DNA from: Rhabdornis inornatus
Taxonomy: Eukaryota > Chordata > Aves > Passeriformes > Rhabdornithidae
Assembly: GCA_013397075.1 (NCBI GenBank)
Contig: VWZS01004784.1
Span: 879,263-943,262, forward strand
DNA length: 64,000 nucleotides
Direction: 5' to 3'
In this document: positions 1 to 11,610 of the stretch, piece by piece
Numbering within the stretch: position 1 is the first letter of the stretch
Layout: each line of letters begins with the position of its first letter
Translations under genes and position numbers: made by a program
The notes under the pieces: model-generated
Told to the model about the DNA's origin: nothing
Seen by the model: only the letters and a program-made list of their open reading frames with translations
The model's database searches: none

Positions 1-590
1 GTTTTTTTTTTTGAGACAAGCACCAGCTCTCCTAACTGATCCATGGTCTTAAGAGACTGGGAATGTCCTGGCCATGATGTTTCAGGAACCTTCACACTGC
101 CAAATTATGGTATCCTTGATTTAGCCCCATGTGCTCTTCCCTGAAATGTTCACCATGCACAGGGGTTTGATTATCTCTTTCAAAGACAGTACCCAAAGCA
201 CCCTGTGGTTCTCAGTCTGCTTGCTGCTGGGAAAGGAAAGCAGCAAATGTGTTTTGGTCAGGCAGGAAAAATGAAATGCTTTCAGGACCTATGAGAGAGA
301 AGATCTGGTGGTGCCCATGGGAAGAGCATGGTGCTCTCGATTCCACTGAGGTAGTTTTCATCAGGAAATGTCAGCATGGCTGTGCAGAGTGGTAAAGAAA
401 GTCAGAAAGAAAGGCAGAAAGATGTCAGGCTGTCAAAATGGGGCAGGTCTTGGAGCACAGTCACCCCATGACTTAGCAAGGCCTCAGAAGCAATGTCTTG
501 GATGTGTTACTTCTGTCTGTCCATCTGTCTGAAAAGGGTTCTGTGGAAACAGATGCATTTTAAGAGTGCCAAGGTACACTCCCAGAAGTC

Positions 591-622
591 ATATATATAT
601 ATATATACACACACATACAGAC
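591..622. repeat. (AT)8(AC)4 compound microsatellite
   Basis: Eight AT units run directly into four AC units and then into imperfect AT/AC/AG units. This compound dinucleotide structure is typical of replication-slippage loci in vertebrates, and the number of units may vary between individuals. Confidence 0.95.
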
Positions 623-1710
623 AGTTTGTTTCCTTGTTTGAAAGGAGAGAGTAATTCTCCAGAGTGATGCACTTTTTCCAAGAGCTCTTTCTAAGCAGTA
701 ACAGGGAAGAGGCTGTTGCTGCATGATAAGAAAGTTTCTGAGTGATAATTTAAAGATAATCTTTTAAAATTTGGAGCAACCTCATTATGCACGCTTCTAA
801 GCGACTTAGATACAAGCTTTAATTATTCCTATCTCTATCTTGTAGTTTCTCTGAGAAGCCTATAAAAAAAAAGAAAAAGTATACAGCTCACAGCTGCACT
901 GGGGCCCTGCAATTCATAAACTGTACTTTAACTTTGGTTGACTGGAAATGAGTCTAATCCAATTGCATTCTAACCTTCAGTGGAATAATAATACTGAACA
1001 AATAACCCCACAGGCAGTAGGACATTGCTTTTCCTGCCAATCTCAATTTTAACTTGATTGTTTCTTAATGCCATAGGCGATGTCAGGGTGACTCAGGACA
1101 ATATGTTGTTGAAGAAGAATAGTCTGAAATATTACTCTTAATCCCATTTTATAGGTACCTGTAAATGTTAGTGGTAAACCATAGCCAGATACCTGTGGGG
1201 AGATTTAATAACAGGGCATTATAGCCAGAGGGAAAAAAATGGCAGCCAAGACCTTCTTTTTTCTGCTTCTCTGAGGATTTCTCACTTGCCGGAGTGAAAT
1301 ATATCAGACAAGGTGATAAAGTTTAGTTTAACAGCAAAAACCTCAAACAATCCTTTTCCCTCACAGGGTCAGCAGTTGTGAATTCAGCTGTGAAGGAGCT
1401 CAGGGAGACAGCCCATTTCACTTGTTGAGCCACAGAAAGAGAGAAGTGAAAAAAGCCCCACTTTATTTTTAAGTCTACTTTTATATTGCACAGGCAAAAA
1501 AAGAAAACTTTGTCAGCTGCTCTTATTGCCTGGACTAGAGAGCAACCTCTGGATAAGAGCACTGAAACTTAGCTCAATACTTCCTAGGATTGTGTTTGAC
1601 TTTTTGGTGCGTGGCACCACTTTGCTGAACAGTCATACTTGATTTTTGAGTGCATCCATATTCTTCTTGTGTTGTTTCCAGCTGACAAACTCAATTATTT
1701 CTATCATTCT

Positions 1711-1740
1711 TACACACACACATATATATATACATATGTA
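1711..1740. repeat. (AC)n(AT)n compound microsatellite
   Basis: A short AC array passes into an AT array and then into a TACATATGTA end. It has the same two dinucleotide classes as the repeat at 591, in the opposite order. Confidence 0.9.
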
Positions 1741-2008
1741 AAGTATTTTGTATTCTTGATTTCCATCCCAACATCAAGATTCTAGCCGATGAATCTTTCT
1801 GTAGGATAACCTGACCATCTGTGTTAGAAATGATTTCCATCTTCATTTCATTAGCTTATTGGCCTAAGAAGCAGGAGTGTGTTAATACAAGCTTATTATT
1901 GAAACTACTAGGTGCAATCAATTCCAAAATGTGACCTTTATGAACTGTATTAGTTATGTTTTTCAAGCTTCATAAACCTCCTTTCAACACTGCTTGCTAT
2001 AATTTTCT

Positions 2009-2035
2009 TTATTATTATTATTTTATAATTTATTA
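2009..2035. repeat. ATT-rich low-complexity repeat
   Basis: Five ATT-type units are followed by a degenerate AT-only stretch. It is low-complexity sequence with no visible gene context. Confidence 0.75.
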
Positions 2036-5000
2036 TTCCTCCATTATACTAACTTTCTGATCCTCCAATTTTTTTTCTTTCTCTATTTTTTTCCCAGTTT
2101 GTAACTTACAAAACACTTTTTTAAAGGCAAGAAAACCTACCTTTGCTGTAAGGGAAATTCCCTTACAAATGCAGTTATTGTGTGATCTATTTTGGAAAGG
2201 CCATATTTTACTTGATCCCATTTTTCAGCTACTTTGACATGAATTACTCTTTCTATCAGGGTGTTTTAAACATTTGAAGACTGCAAAGAACTAAAAAATG
2301 GGCCTGCATCATCACTTCTAAAAAAATATGTGCTATTTGTTCTTCTTCAGTCTTGCACTACCATTTCCTAACACAACAGTCTAATGACAATAGTTTTCTA
2401 AAAGCTAAAATTTTTTGGAAAAATTATTCGCATTCATGGCCACTTCCATGAGAAATTATACAGTGATTTTCCCCCATTTTTAAGCCAATTATATGGCACT
2501 TATCCCAAGAAAGAATGATCAGACCTACCAACACAAGAAACTTTGCATCAAAGTGACCAAATTTTCATATTTTGTTTTTAACTGATGGATTAGACAGTTG
2601 AAATAAATCTTCTTAAAAGTACTAGAGAGCTTGAGGACTTATTAAATTAGTCTGAGAAAAGGAGCAAGTATGATGTGCATTTTGCAATGTCTTTCAACCC
2701 CATTGCCTGCCTATTAGGCTGCAAGAAAAGAATATTTAAGTGTCTGTTTATTAACTGATTGTCAAAGAAACCTGATTATTTCCAGGATATAGTTCTGCAC
2801 AAGAAAGAGTAAGATGAACTGAAGAGGAACAAAATGATTGATTCATTTCCTTTGGGGGAGGGGAGGGTATAAAGTAAAATAATGAAACATAAATGTGTCA
2901 GATCCATTTATACAGGATTGATATTTAATTTAGCTCCCTTTGAAGTTGAAATTAAATTTCTTAAGAGGTATTATTAAAAGGGAGATGGAATGTAACCTTC
3001 CATCAAGCTACCATTATTTTAATACATCTTTAAAAAAATGAACTTTTTTTCCTGACGTGTGCTGGTAAATTGATTTATGCAGTTCTAGGCAGTAATTATG
3101 AAATGTGCTTATCTAGACACCTTCTGTTGCTATTGATCCTACATGTTATTCTGATGAAAAGCTCATAATTCATAACATTCTCAATGTTTAGAATGTTTGG
3201 AATTATTTATAACTTGCAGTCCAAGGGTGCTGCTAGTGAAATGGGGTTTGGAGCTGATTTGCAATGCACCAAATTGTCTGTTTTCAGGCCCTGAGCACAG
3301 ATAGTTACAGCACTCTGCTTTGCAACCCACAAATGGAGAGCGCAGCACCACTGTGGAAGAAAATAGATCAGTGGAGGGCAGGGAAGTGACTGTCTTTCCA
3401 AGAGTTTCAGAAAAAGAAAATGGCTAAAGCAAGAAATTAAGAAACTTGTAGAACTGCTGCAACAGACAAAACAAGTGCTTTGATGGGTGCTAGGAGAAGA
3501 AATGATTAAACCTACCCTAATGTTCAATTTTTGGTGGCAGTTGCCTGCTTCAACCACCTATGATGTTTATTTTCTTCAGAGATTTCCAATGAGCCAAACC
3601 ATCTGTTGAAGTTGTAACTGCTACAACTACTAGAAATTGTTGGGGGAAAAAATAATAACTTTTCCTTCTCAGACCAGGACTGAACCAAAGGCTTCCAGCC
3701 TTATCGAAAGATTTACTCCAAAAATACCCCCTCATGCAGTCACTGTAGGGAAAATGTGGTCCTGCTCTGCCAGCATTGACTTCAGGAGCTATCTGGCTTT
3801 TCTTTATCCTTTAACCCCATCAGGGACAAATCTTACCAGAGGTTTTTTGGGTACCTTCTCTATCTGCAGGAAGTTTATGTGCCATGTCAATTGGGAGACA
3901 GGGTGGCATTTATGCTAAACCAGGTAGCAGTGAGGGCAGATTCAGTCCATGGGAGGAACATTCTGAGACACAGTGACAGCAACACAACCTGACAGCCATC
4001 AGAGTCATTATCATTTATTGTTATGGTAGCAGCCAGTGGCTTCAAGGACATCTCAAAAGTCCCTTTAATGGCAGATTTCTAGAGCCATAGCAGAAAGAAA
4101 GCATATCTAAATTACCATGGAGATAATACTTGGAAATTTCTGGTCCACATCTAAACACAGTGATGCACAAAACAAGATTTTTATTTCCTGTCATTATTAC
4201 CCCTTTGAACGCTACTTTGGATTAAGATGAGGACATTTTTCCTCATCCAGACAGGCCTCTCAAATGTCTTTGATAGGCCTTCTATTAATATGCAACGTTA
4301 TCCAGAATAAAATTATGCTCTGCCACAGGCTCTGTGAGACAACATTGCAGGCCACAGATGACCCAGAGGCTGTAAATTACCCATCTCTCAATTAAGTAGA
4401 ACAAAACAGGGCATATCCATGGAGCTGTCAGAAACACATGTCACAATGAGCTACAGTGCTCTGAAACCAGGCACAGCATGAGGATATTCTATAACAATTC
4501 CATAAAGAACTGCACAAACAGGAGCACAATTAATTATAAATACTAAACAGACGCATAGCAGTTCTTTTAAAATCCAGTAGAACTTCTTAAACTGAAGCCA
4601 ATTGACATTCCCATTGCTACTGATCTTCACATTTGAAGATTACACTGGATGTTAATAAAACTAGGAGGATATTGCCACTGCTCAGCAAAAAGAAAAAGAA
4701 GTTAAGCCCAAGAGCCAAACATTCCATCCAAACAGCTATTGAGCATGGCATTTACAACATGAATTTCAATTTTAAGGTAGTAGAAATTGCCTTTGTTTAA
4801 ATTCAATGTGGGCTTTGTTTGGTTTTTTGTTTGCTTGTTTTTCAAAGAATTGACCATCAACATCAGAATTTTCTTAGATGTGGCTACACAGCTGAAATTC
4901 TACTTACCAAAAAGTTTGGAACAAGAGGGATTTTTTTTGTCTCATACTGACTTATTTCTAACTCTAATCTCAGATAATAGACATTCAAATAAAGACAACA

Positions 5001-7800
5001 AAAGAAACAAAATATATTCAAACAATTCTAAAGACTTAAGCTGAGACTGCCTTTCACTATCAGTCTCCCAGGGCTTTCAGATTAATTTTACAGAATTGTT
5101 CAAGAATACACTGAAAATTGTTTTGTGGAGCTCTTTTTTCTTACAGTGACCAGTTATTTCTAATCCTGTGTTTGCCCTGCCTGTTTTGCAAGTCTTAAAC
5201 AAACCTACACTTACCTGATGCTAATCCCAAAATAATACACTCAACTGCTCTCAGGGCATTGGATGGGCAAGAAACTGTCAATGTTTATGAAATCAGTTAT
5301 GTTAGTAACTGACTGCATTAGGATTAATTTACTGTCCAAAAATCACTATTTTTCTTCCCATCCTTCTTTCCTTTCCAAAGACACCATAATAGGAATCTTT
5401 GGAAATTGTTGATCAAATTAAAGGAAGCTTGGTTCCCTCAACAACTGAACCAGAAACATTCTCTCAACTTCAAGTAAAACTTTTTTCATCTTCTTTTTGA
5501 GCTTCTGAATAATTTCATCTCCAGTGACAACCTTTCTCTACTGCTTCCATTCCTGGTCCAATGTTTGCAAATTCTTGGGAAATGAAATGCACAATGAGCT
5601 TTTCTCTGACATCCATCCAGCTGTGCTGCCAGCTGCCCTTGCTCTCTTGAGTGATATTTTTGGGGGGGTCAGATGAGGGAGGGACATTTTTAAGCAACAT
5701 AATTCTACAGAAGCTCACCCAGGAGCATGGCAGTGGGAAGATTCACTCTGATAGCAAGGAAACAAATTAAAGGGTGAGGACTGTGTGCTGAGCCAAAGTC
5801 TGGGAAAGCTGATGAGAACTGCTCTTCCATTGCTTACTGCCTCCTCCTGCATTTTGTATAAGCTCACTAATGATCGTCAGTTGTATTGGTTGGATGGTAA
5901 AATAAAATAAAATATCCACCGAGCTTTAGAGCCCAGCTGCAAGGAACTAATTATTTTAATGTATTCTGTACCTGGTTTGTCATGGGAAATCAGCAAAGAA
6001 AGGAAGGAAATCCCTAACTTAGTGAAGTGCAGGAAACCTCTCTCACAAGGACAGCCATAAACAGGCTAAAAGTTGAGGATCTATGGTCAGTGTGGCCCTA
6101 CAAGCTTTGTCATAACACTTCAAGAAGTGTTTTCGAAGATGTCACCTAAGAGGGAAACTTCTCCCACAGCTTAGAAAGTTTTCTTTAGAGCTCAGCCCTT
6201 AGGACAATTACATCTCAGAGCACCTCAGGGGGCTGCTGCCAATGAGGCTTGATTTGCTGTCCATCACCAGCTCGCTGTATTTTCTTGGAAACTTTCCTTT
6301 AGGCTGGCTCATTATTTTACAATATGCCCTGAAGTGACACATGTCTGTTTGGGTAACAATGAGGAAAGGATATTGTCACTGAAGAGATTTGGTACAGAGT
6401 TTTGGTGAAGCATCAGAAATTGAGTTTTGGGATAAATTGCTTGCATTTCAGGTGCAGAATCAGATTGGGTTTAGAACATTCTTTTTGTTTAATCTTTTTG
6501 GCCAGTGGAGAATGGCCACGTTTGAGAGATTTATTTCAATTTGGCCAGCCATTGGATAACCACCAGCACACTGTGTGTAAGGACATGTCCACCTTCATCT
6601 TTCCTTATTTCCAAGGACAGCCTACCTGGTAAAAAAGAAAACAGACTTAAACAAGAGTACAAGCAGTATGATATGTTTGGAGGCTGGCTTCTGAAACCAG
6701 TTTTTTCTTCTCTTTCCAAACCTCTATAATCTCTATAATTGGCAGAAGTACAGACAATCCATCTTGTAGAATATATGTCTGACTTGCCAAACCTGTTTGA
6801 TTCATACTTCATTAAAATATCTATGTGTAACATTGAAGGAATCCTATGTTCTGTAGGCCATATCTACATGATTTACACTGATTTTTCTCAACCATATTTT
6901 ATTGTTATTAAAAGGTTGTGGGATTTTTCTGTTGGCTGGCTGAATTTTTTTGCTGTTTTGTAAAGGGTTTACAGCAAAAACAGTATTTGCAGAAGTTGCA
7001 GTAATATCTCCTGGAAACAAAAATTAGGCTGAAAAACACAAGATTCATATAGACTTTGAAAATACCCTTAGTCTAGCTAGAGGGAGAAAATAGGACCGTT
7101 TTACCAGGAGAGGTGTTAGATTCAGAACAAAAGTTATTGGATTATGTTATTGGCTGATTAGAAGATTAAATTAATAGGACCTGATTGAGATATTTGTCAT
7201 GCTATGAGATTGTCCAGTAAACCAGAAAGAAGGGAGAGGGAATAGTGTTACACAGTGTTCGTTAAAAATTTTTATTCATCTCTACAGTAACCAGAGACTT
7301 GATATTATCTTAACACACAGTGCCCTTTGTGACAGGGAAGTTTGGTACTAAATCCAGCCCCACAGTGAGTTTGTCCACACACGTTTTTTTTGGTTAAAAA
7401 CGTATATTACAGTATTCCCTGATTTAATAAGAGAGGGTCTTTGTCTTTCTCAGCATGCTGAGTGTACCACAGACACTTCTACTCCTCCTGCATGTTAATG
7501 TTAAAAACAGCATTTAACCAGGAGAAGGTCAATGCAAAGAGTTCATTCCAGAAACACTGAGACTCTTCTCCCCTGACCTGAAACCAGTGCACCTTCCTGC
7601 AGGTGTCATCACCAAATGCCACCTGGTGCAAGCTAAGGCAGCACACTCAGATTTCCTTATTAGACACTTGCTGAAACACTTCATTATTAAGCCACCTAAA
7701 AACCCTGCCCCTTATCACACTCCTGATGGTGTGAATGCACTGTGAATGAGCAGGAGTCATTCAGGCCCAGAGACATTTCTTAAAGCCTTCTAGCTGTCTT

Positions 7801-7816
7801 TTAGCAAATTTGCTAA
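7801..7816. other. 16-bp perfect palindrome
   Basis: TTAGCAAATTTGCTAA reads the same on both strands with no central gap; the flanking bases do not pair. It sits in an AT-rich, repeat-poor stretch (7780-7920). A dyad of this length could be a dimeric transcription-factor site, but palindromes of AT-rich DNA also arise by chance in 64 kb. The function is unknown. Confidence 0.5.
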
Positions 7817-8341
7817 TATGCAGCCTGCTAAACTGCATAAAGAGCTTCTCCTAAATATTTTTTCCCTTTTTCTATTTTACTTTAAAAATTTGGCATTGAT
7901 AACTGAAGTATAACTAATCTAAATGAGGCAGATGACTAAAAATATATTCATTCTGAGACATGAATCCAAGTCTGGAGGGAAGCAAGGAAACACTGAAATT
8001 GGAAAAACCACCTTGTAAATATACACATGGGAAATTTTCAGAAAACTGGTCTCTTTCCATTGATCCCACTCTCTTTAAACAGCAAGGCTGATTTGCATCG
8101 TGTGAACACCTCCCCTTTCTATTCTATTCAGGACTTTCCTTCCTCAGACAGCCTGTGCCAGCCTATGCTGTATTGTAAACAAATCACTAGTTCCAGCTTA
8201 TCCCTGTTTTACAGATATTGAAATCACCTCAGTATTCCTTATGATGCAGGTTCAGCTATGCCTGGCCTTAGAGATTTTATTGCTTTATATGATTTCTCCA
8301 GATTCACAGCATGTTCTGCATACCTTTCCCTGAAACTCAAG

Positions 8342-8459
8342 TTTTGGTTTTTTTTTTCTGTCTGTCTCTTCTTCCAGGAATGTTTCTTTTGCTGTTGCCC
8401 CACTTTCTCTACCTCTGTCTGAGGCGAAGGGCTCCCCAGACTGTTCTCTCTCTCTCTCC
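8342..8459. repeat. Pyrimidine-rich tract with (TC)n
   Basis: A run of T followed by repeated CTGT/CTCTT units ends in CCAG at about 8378, and a short TC array lies at 8445-8459. The first part resembles a splice-acceptor polypyrimidine tract, but the downstream frame (8311-8526) is a low-complexity, Leu/Phe-rich translation with no recognisable domain. I read it as low-complexity DNA. Confidence 0.5.
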
Positions 8460-8695
8460 CATTCTTGTTGCCTCATATGAGATGACTGGTAGCTTTACTA
8501 ATTCAGCTAAGGTGCTCCTTCAGTAAAATCTGATATATTCCATGTGTAAGTTTTATATGAGCTGAAGAGAGAGACACCACCAGATCCCCACTGACTGTTC
8601 ACTGAGCAGTACAGTTTTATCTTGTTACCTGCCATGAATAAAAAAAAATCAGTTGTGTTTTCTAATGCTAAATAAGACTGTCTGAAAGCACCATA

Positions 8696-8812
8696 ATAAA
8701 AGAAAGAGAGAAATAAAGCAAAGAGTAATGAGAGAAGCAAAAAAAAGCTTTCCAGAAAAAGAAAAAAGGAAGACAAACAGGAAGAAGAGCAGGAGCAGAG
8801 ATGGAAGAAAAG
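8696..8812. repeat. Purine-rich (A/G) low-complexity tract
   Basis: About 115 bases are almost entirely A and G on the plus strand, built of irregular GAAA, AGAG and GGAAGA units with only scattered pyrimidines. Homopurine tracts like this are common in vertebrate intergenic DNA. The open frames read through its minus strand (poly Phe/Leu/Ser) are artefacts of its composition. Confidence 0.8.
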
Positions 8813-9859
8813 CTGCTCCATCATGCTGCAAAAGAAGAGGGCTGTGGTAACATGCAGACTGCTGGAAAGGACAAAAAGTTTTTCTTAAGCTAAAGTACTC
8901 TTTAGCTAGAGGAAAAGAGAAGGAGGATATTTATTAACTAAATATTAATTAAAAATATTAACTATTAACAGTATCAGACAGTAACTTAGGATATCTCCAT
9001 TTTCAAACCAGAATTTAGAAATTATTTCTAGTAAGGTGCATAACCACATGAAATGCTACAGTATTTAAATCACATTGAAGCGATCAGAGTGAAGTAGAAC
9101 AATTTCTGAGTTTAAAACCTGAAGAGATATTTTAATCCAGTATTATCTGTCTGTATTTTCAATGAAAAGACCAGATACTAAATCTTTCCCTTTTTGTTTA
9201 GTATATCTATATTCAGCTTCAGCTGAAGCCAACAAGAATTTTGCTCTTCAATGAATAAATACAAATTATATCCCTGTTAAGAAAGATTATATAAAACATA
9301 CCATGGGAATGTGGTGTGCTAAATATCACAGTTTGATAGCATAGCACACAAAGAGAAGAACATTTATTTTTTTAATTATCAAAAGGGAGAAAATCGACAT
9401 CCATGTGCCTTGCCATGTTCCTTAGATTCCAATTAGATCTGCTGTGCTAACAAGAAACTTGTGCTAAGAACATTTCTCCTTTTTAGCATGCACAATGTGA
9501 CTTCACATCAAAACAGCAGGATCTGGCAGGCAGCAGCACATTCCTATGGGGAAATATCCCCTGTAGTTGTTTTCTAAGGTGAAACAGGCTGGAGGGACTC
9601 AGTTGTCACACCAGTTGTTACCACCTATAATTGCTTTCAAAGATTCATGTTCTGTAATGATCCAAGGCAGTCCTGTTATCTCTTTGCAGTGATTGATCTG
9701 AAACATCTGTCATTTACATTCTCCTGGCTAAGAGAGCTGTTTTGCTTAGGAATGATGGGGAGAGCCAACACTGTCATGGAGTTACAGTACGTTATGCATG
9801 CAGAATCAAAAATGTCACACAGCAGTGTCCAACTAAAGATTTAATGGCATCTAAATTGA

Positions 9860-9960
9860 AGGCAGCAGCATTTTGTTTTGCAGGGTGTCAGTGTAAACAT
9901 GTTTGTTTACAAGCCTGCTGCTCGGCAGGTCTGACGTGGCAAAGCATCAGCAGAGGATGA
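9860..9960. promoter_or_regulatory. Candidate regulatory cluster with inverted forkhead motifs
   Basis: GTAAACA at 9893-9899 and its reverse complement TGTTTAC at 9904-9910 form an inverted pair with a 4-base spacer. GTAAACA matches the known forkhead (FOX) core RYAAAYA. Within 25 bases downstream there is a 5-bp-stem inverted repeat (CCTGC/GCAGG) carrying a CpG, and then a TGACG half CRE. The motifs are seen directly; a regulatory role is inferred from their density only. Confidence 0.3.
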
Positions 9961-11194
9961 CAAAGTGGAGCCATTTCCTGATGACTCCAACCTCTGCCAA
10001 ATCATTCCTGCTCTGATAGAGAAGGACAGATTCAGAACCTGCCCCCTTCTTGCTAGTTTAAATAATCTGTTAATTACTCTTCCTGTTTATTACTTCACAG
10101 AGTCCAAGCTGAAGAAATTTGATTGCCTGGAGAAACTTCCCATTGACCTCAAAGCATTTGTAGGACAATCCTGTGCACAGATCCAAAAGTCATTAACCCA
10201 TATGTATCGAATTTCTTACTTTGCTTTAATGAACAAAACATGGCAAGGTCTTTGCAATGTGTAATTAGTAAAGACAAGCTGGCTTCTCCAGATTAAATAA
10301 TAACTGAAGGCCAGATTGTAAACAGAACTCATTAAAGCTATTTGGATATGCATTACCTCAGAAGCTAGCTCTGGTACAAATTTTGTCTTCAGATTCAAAT
10401 CAGGCTGACACAGCTTACGGGAAATTGGCATTTGTTTTGTTATTTCCCTGTTCACCTTTTCACATTATGGAGAGAACAGGAGAGGAAAATCAGGAGTTTA
10501 TTTTTTCTGGGCTGACCAAAAGGCTAGAGCAAGGAAGCTTTGCCTCACACGCAATTCACTGTCCATTTTCCAATGGCCAGGCATGAGTTAGATGAATTTT
10601 TCAGTTATACAGAATTAGTCAGAAATTTCCAGCTATTTGCTGAAGAGAATCAAGATTATCTTTAAAAACTGATTGATAAAAAAATAAACTAAAAGCTAAA
10701 CTCCAGAAATGTGCATTTTTGTAGATGTGTTTGTTAGTGCATGTGTGTGCTCATGTGCGTGCATTTGAAATTTTCCTTTAGAAAGTAATGTATATTTTAA
10801 CATATCAACCAACTTTAGAATTCTACACATCTGAAGACATAGGGAAATATTAGCTTTGATCTTTGGGTCTCCTCATAGAAGCCACAGGGAAATCTGCACT
10901 TGCTTTATCCATCACTTACCCATGACTATTGGAAGCAAAGAAGCCAAGTTCATATAAAACTTATGTAAATGAACACTGTGACACATTTTCCATCAAAGTT
11001 GAGAAAATGTTGGACTTTGAGGTAAAAAGCTCTCACACAATCGGTGCACTGAGAAAAGCATGCATTTCATGGATAGGAATCACAATATTGTGTATCACAA
11101 AGACAGCAAATACCGACAAAACACGTTCCTGAAACACACACACTTTTATGAAAATCCAAGGAGTCCTGTTGCAGTGGTGTTTCCTTTCCAAGCA

Positions 11195-11346
11195 AGTGCT
11201 CCCCAGAGGCCCAGCCGGGATGTTGGGATGCCTGGCAGTGCCCAGCCTGCCCTGCCATTCCCGAAATTTGCGCTGTCCCCACCGGCACCGCGCAGTGCGA
11301 GTGGCTCCGAGCACAGGGCTGGTAATGATGCCCCCAGCCCAGAACG
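11195..11346. other. Short GC-rich, CpG-enriched patch
   Basis: This ~150-bp segment is clearly richer in G and C than its flanks and carries about nine CpG dinucleotides, the densest cluster in the window. By rough hand count the CpG content is over half of that expected from base composition, in a region where CpG is otherwise nearly absent. It is shorter than the usual 200-bp threshold for a CpG island. It could be a small orphan island, an alternative promoter, an exon, or a relic of a GC-rich repeat. No splice-site-bounded frame could be chosen with confidence. Confidence 0.5.
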
Positions 11347-11539
11347 TGCATTTCAATGAATGTGGGGGGAACATTCAGTTCTCACAACACAGGCAATGCT
11401 GGCAAACACTCAAGGTTTTGTTTTGCTGCCACACCCCCCGAGGGGCACATCCACATCCACACATCCATATTCAAATATTAACCCACATCGAAGCAGCAAT
11501 GTGCTTTGTTTTATTCTGCAAGCTCACAGTGGCTGCAGA

Positions 11540-11610
11540 AAGCCACGTGATGATGTCAGGGGGGCTTAGGGGAAAGGCTATTAATGGGTCATTACACAAT
11601 GTGTAATAGG
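11540..11610. promoter_or_regulatory. Candidate regulatory site: E-box plus 17-bp palindrome
   Basis: A canonical E-box CACGTG lies at 11544-11549, with TGATGTCA, one base from a CRE, immediately after it at 11551-11558. About 30 bases on, ATTACACA/A/TGTGTAAT at 11591-11607 is a perfect 17-bp dyad around a single central base, and its half-site resembles bZIP (C/EBP-like) sites. The motifs are seen directly; the function is inferred. Confidence 0.3.

Larger units (their letters stand above)
1..5400. other. Non-coding AT-rich background, block 1
   Basis: No exon or gene is supported here. The sequence is AT-rich and nearly CpG-free. It holds an 11-T run at the left edge, an A-run near 867, two dinucleotide microsatellites (listed separately) and an ATT-rich stretch near 2009-2035. 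The longest open frame is about 116 codons on the minus strand (3207-3557); it shows no recognisable domain and overlaps other equally short frames. No interspersed repeat was recognised. Confidence 0.7.
5401..11050. other. Non-coding AT-rich background, block 2
   Basis: No gene is supported. Contents I can point to are a 16-bp palindrome at 7801, a pyrimidine tract near 8342-8380 followed by a CT array at 8445-8459, a purine-rich tract at 8696-8812, a forkhead-type inverted pair at 9893, an exon-like open frame at 10106-10264 (see findings) and an imperfect TG run at 10735-10765. All open frames are about 105 codons or shorter and unrecognised. Confidence 0.65.

Noticed and set aside
8342..8526. 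Pyrimidine tract plus CCAG as a splice acceptor with a coding exon
   Set aside because: The downstream frame is low-complexity and Leu/Phe/Ser-rich, and the tract itself is a simple repeat; no matching donor stands out.
11148..11606. 152-codon open frame across the CpG-rich patch
   Set aside because: Three or more frames are open together on both strands, which is expected of GC-rich DNA. The frame runs past the patch into sequence of different composition.
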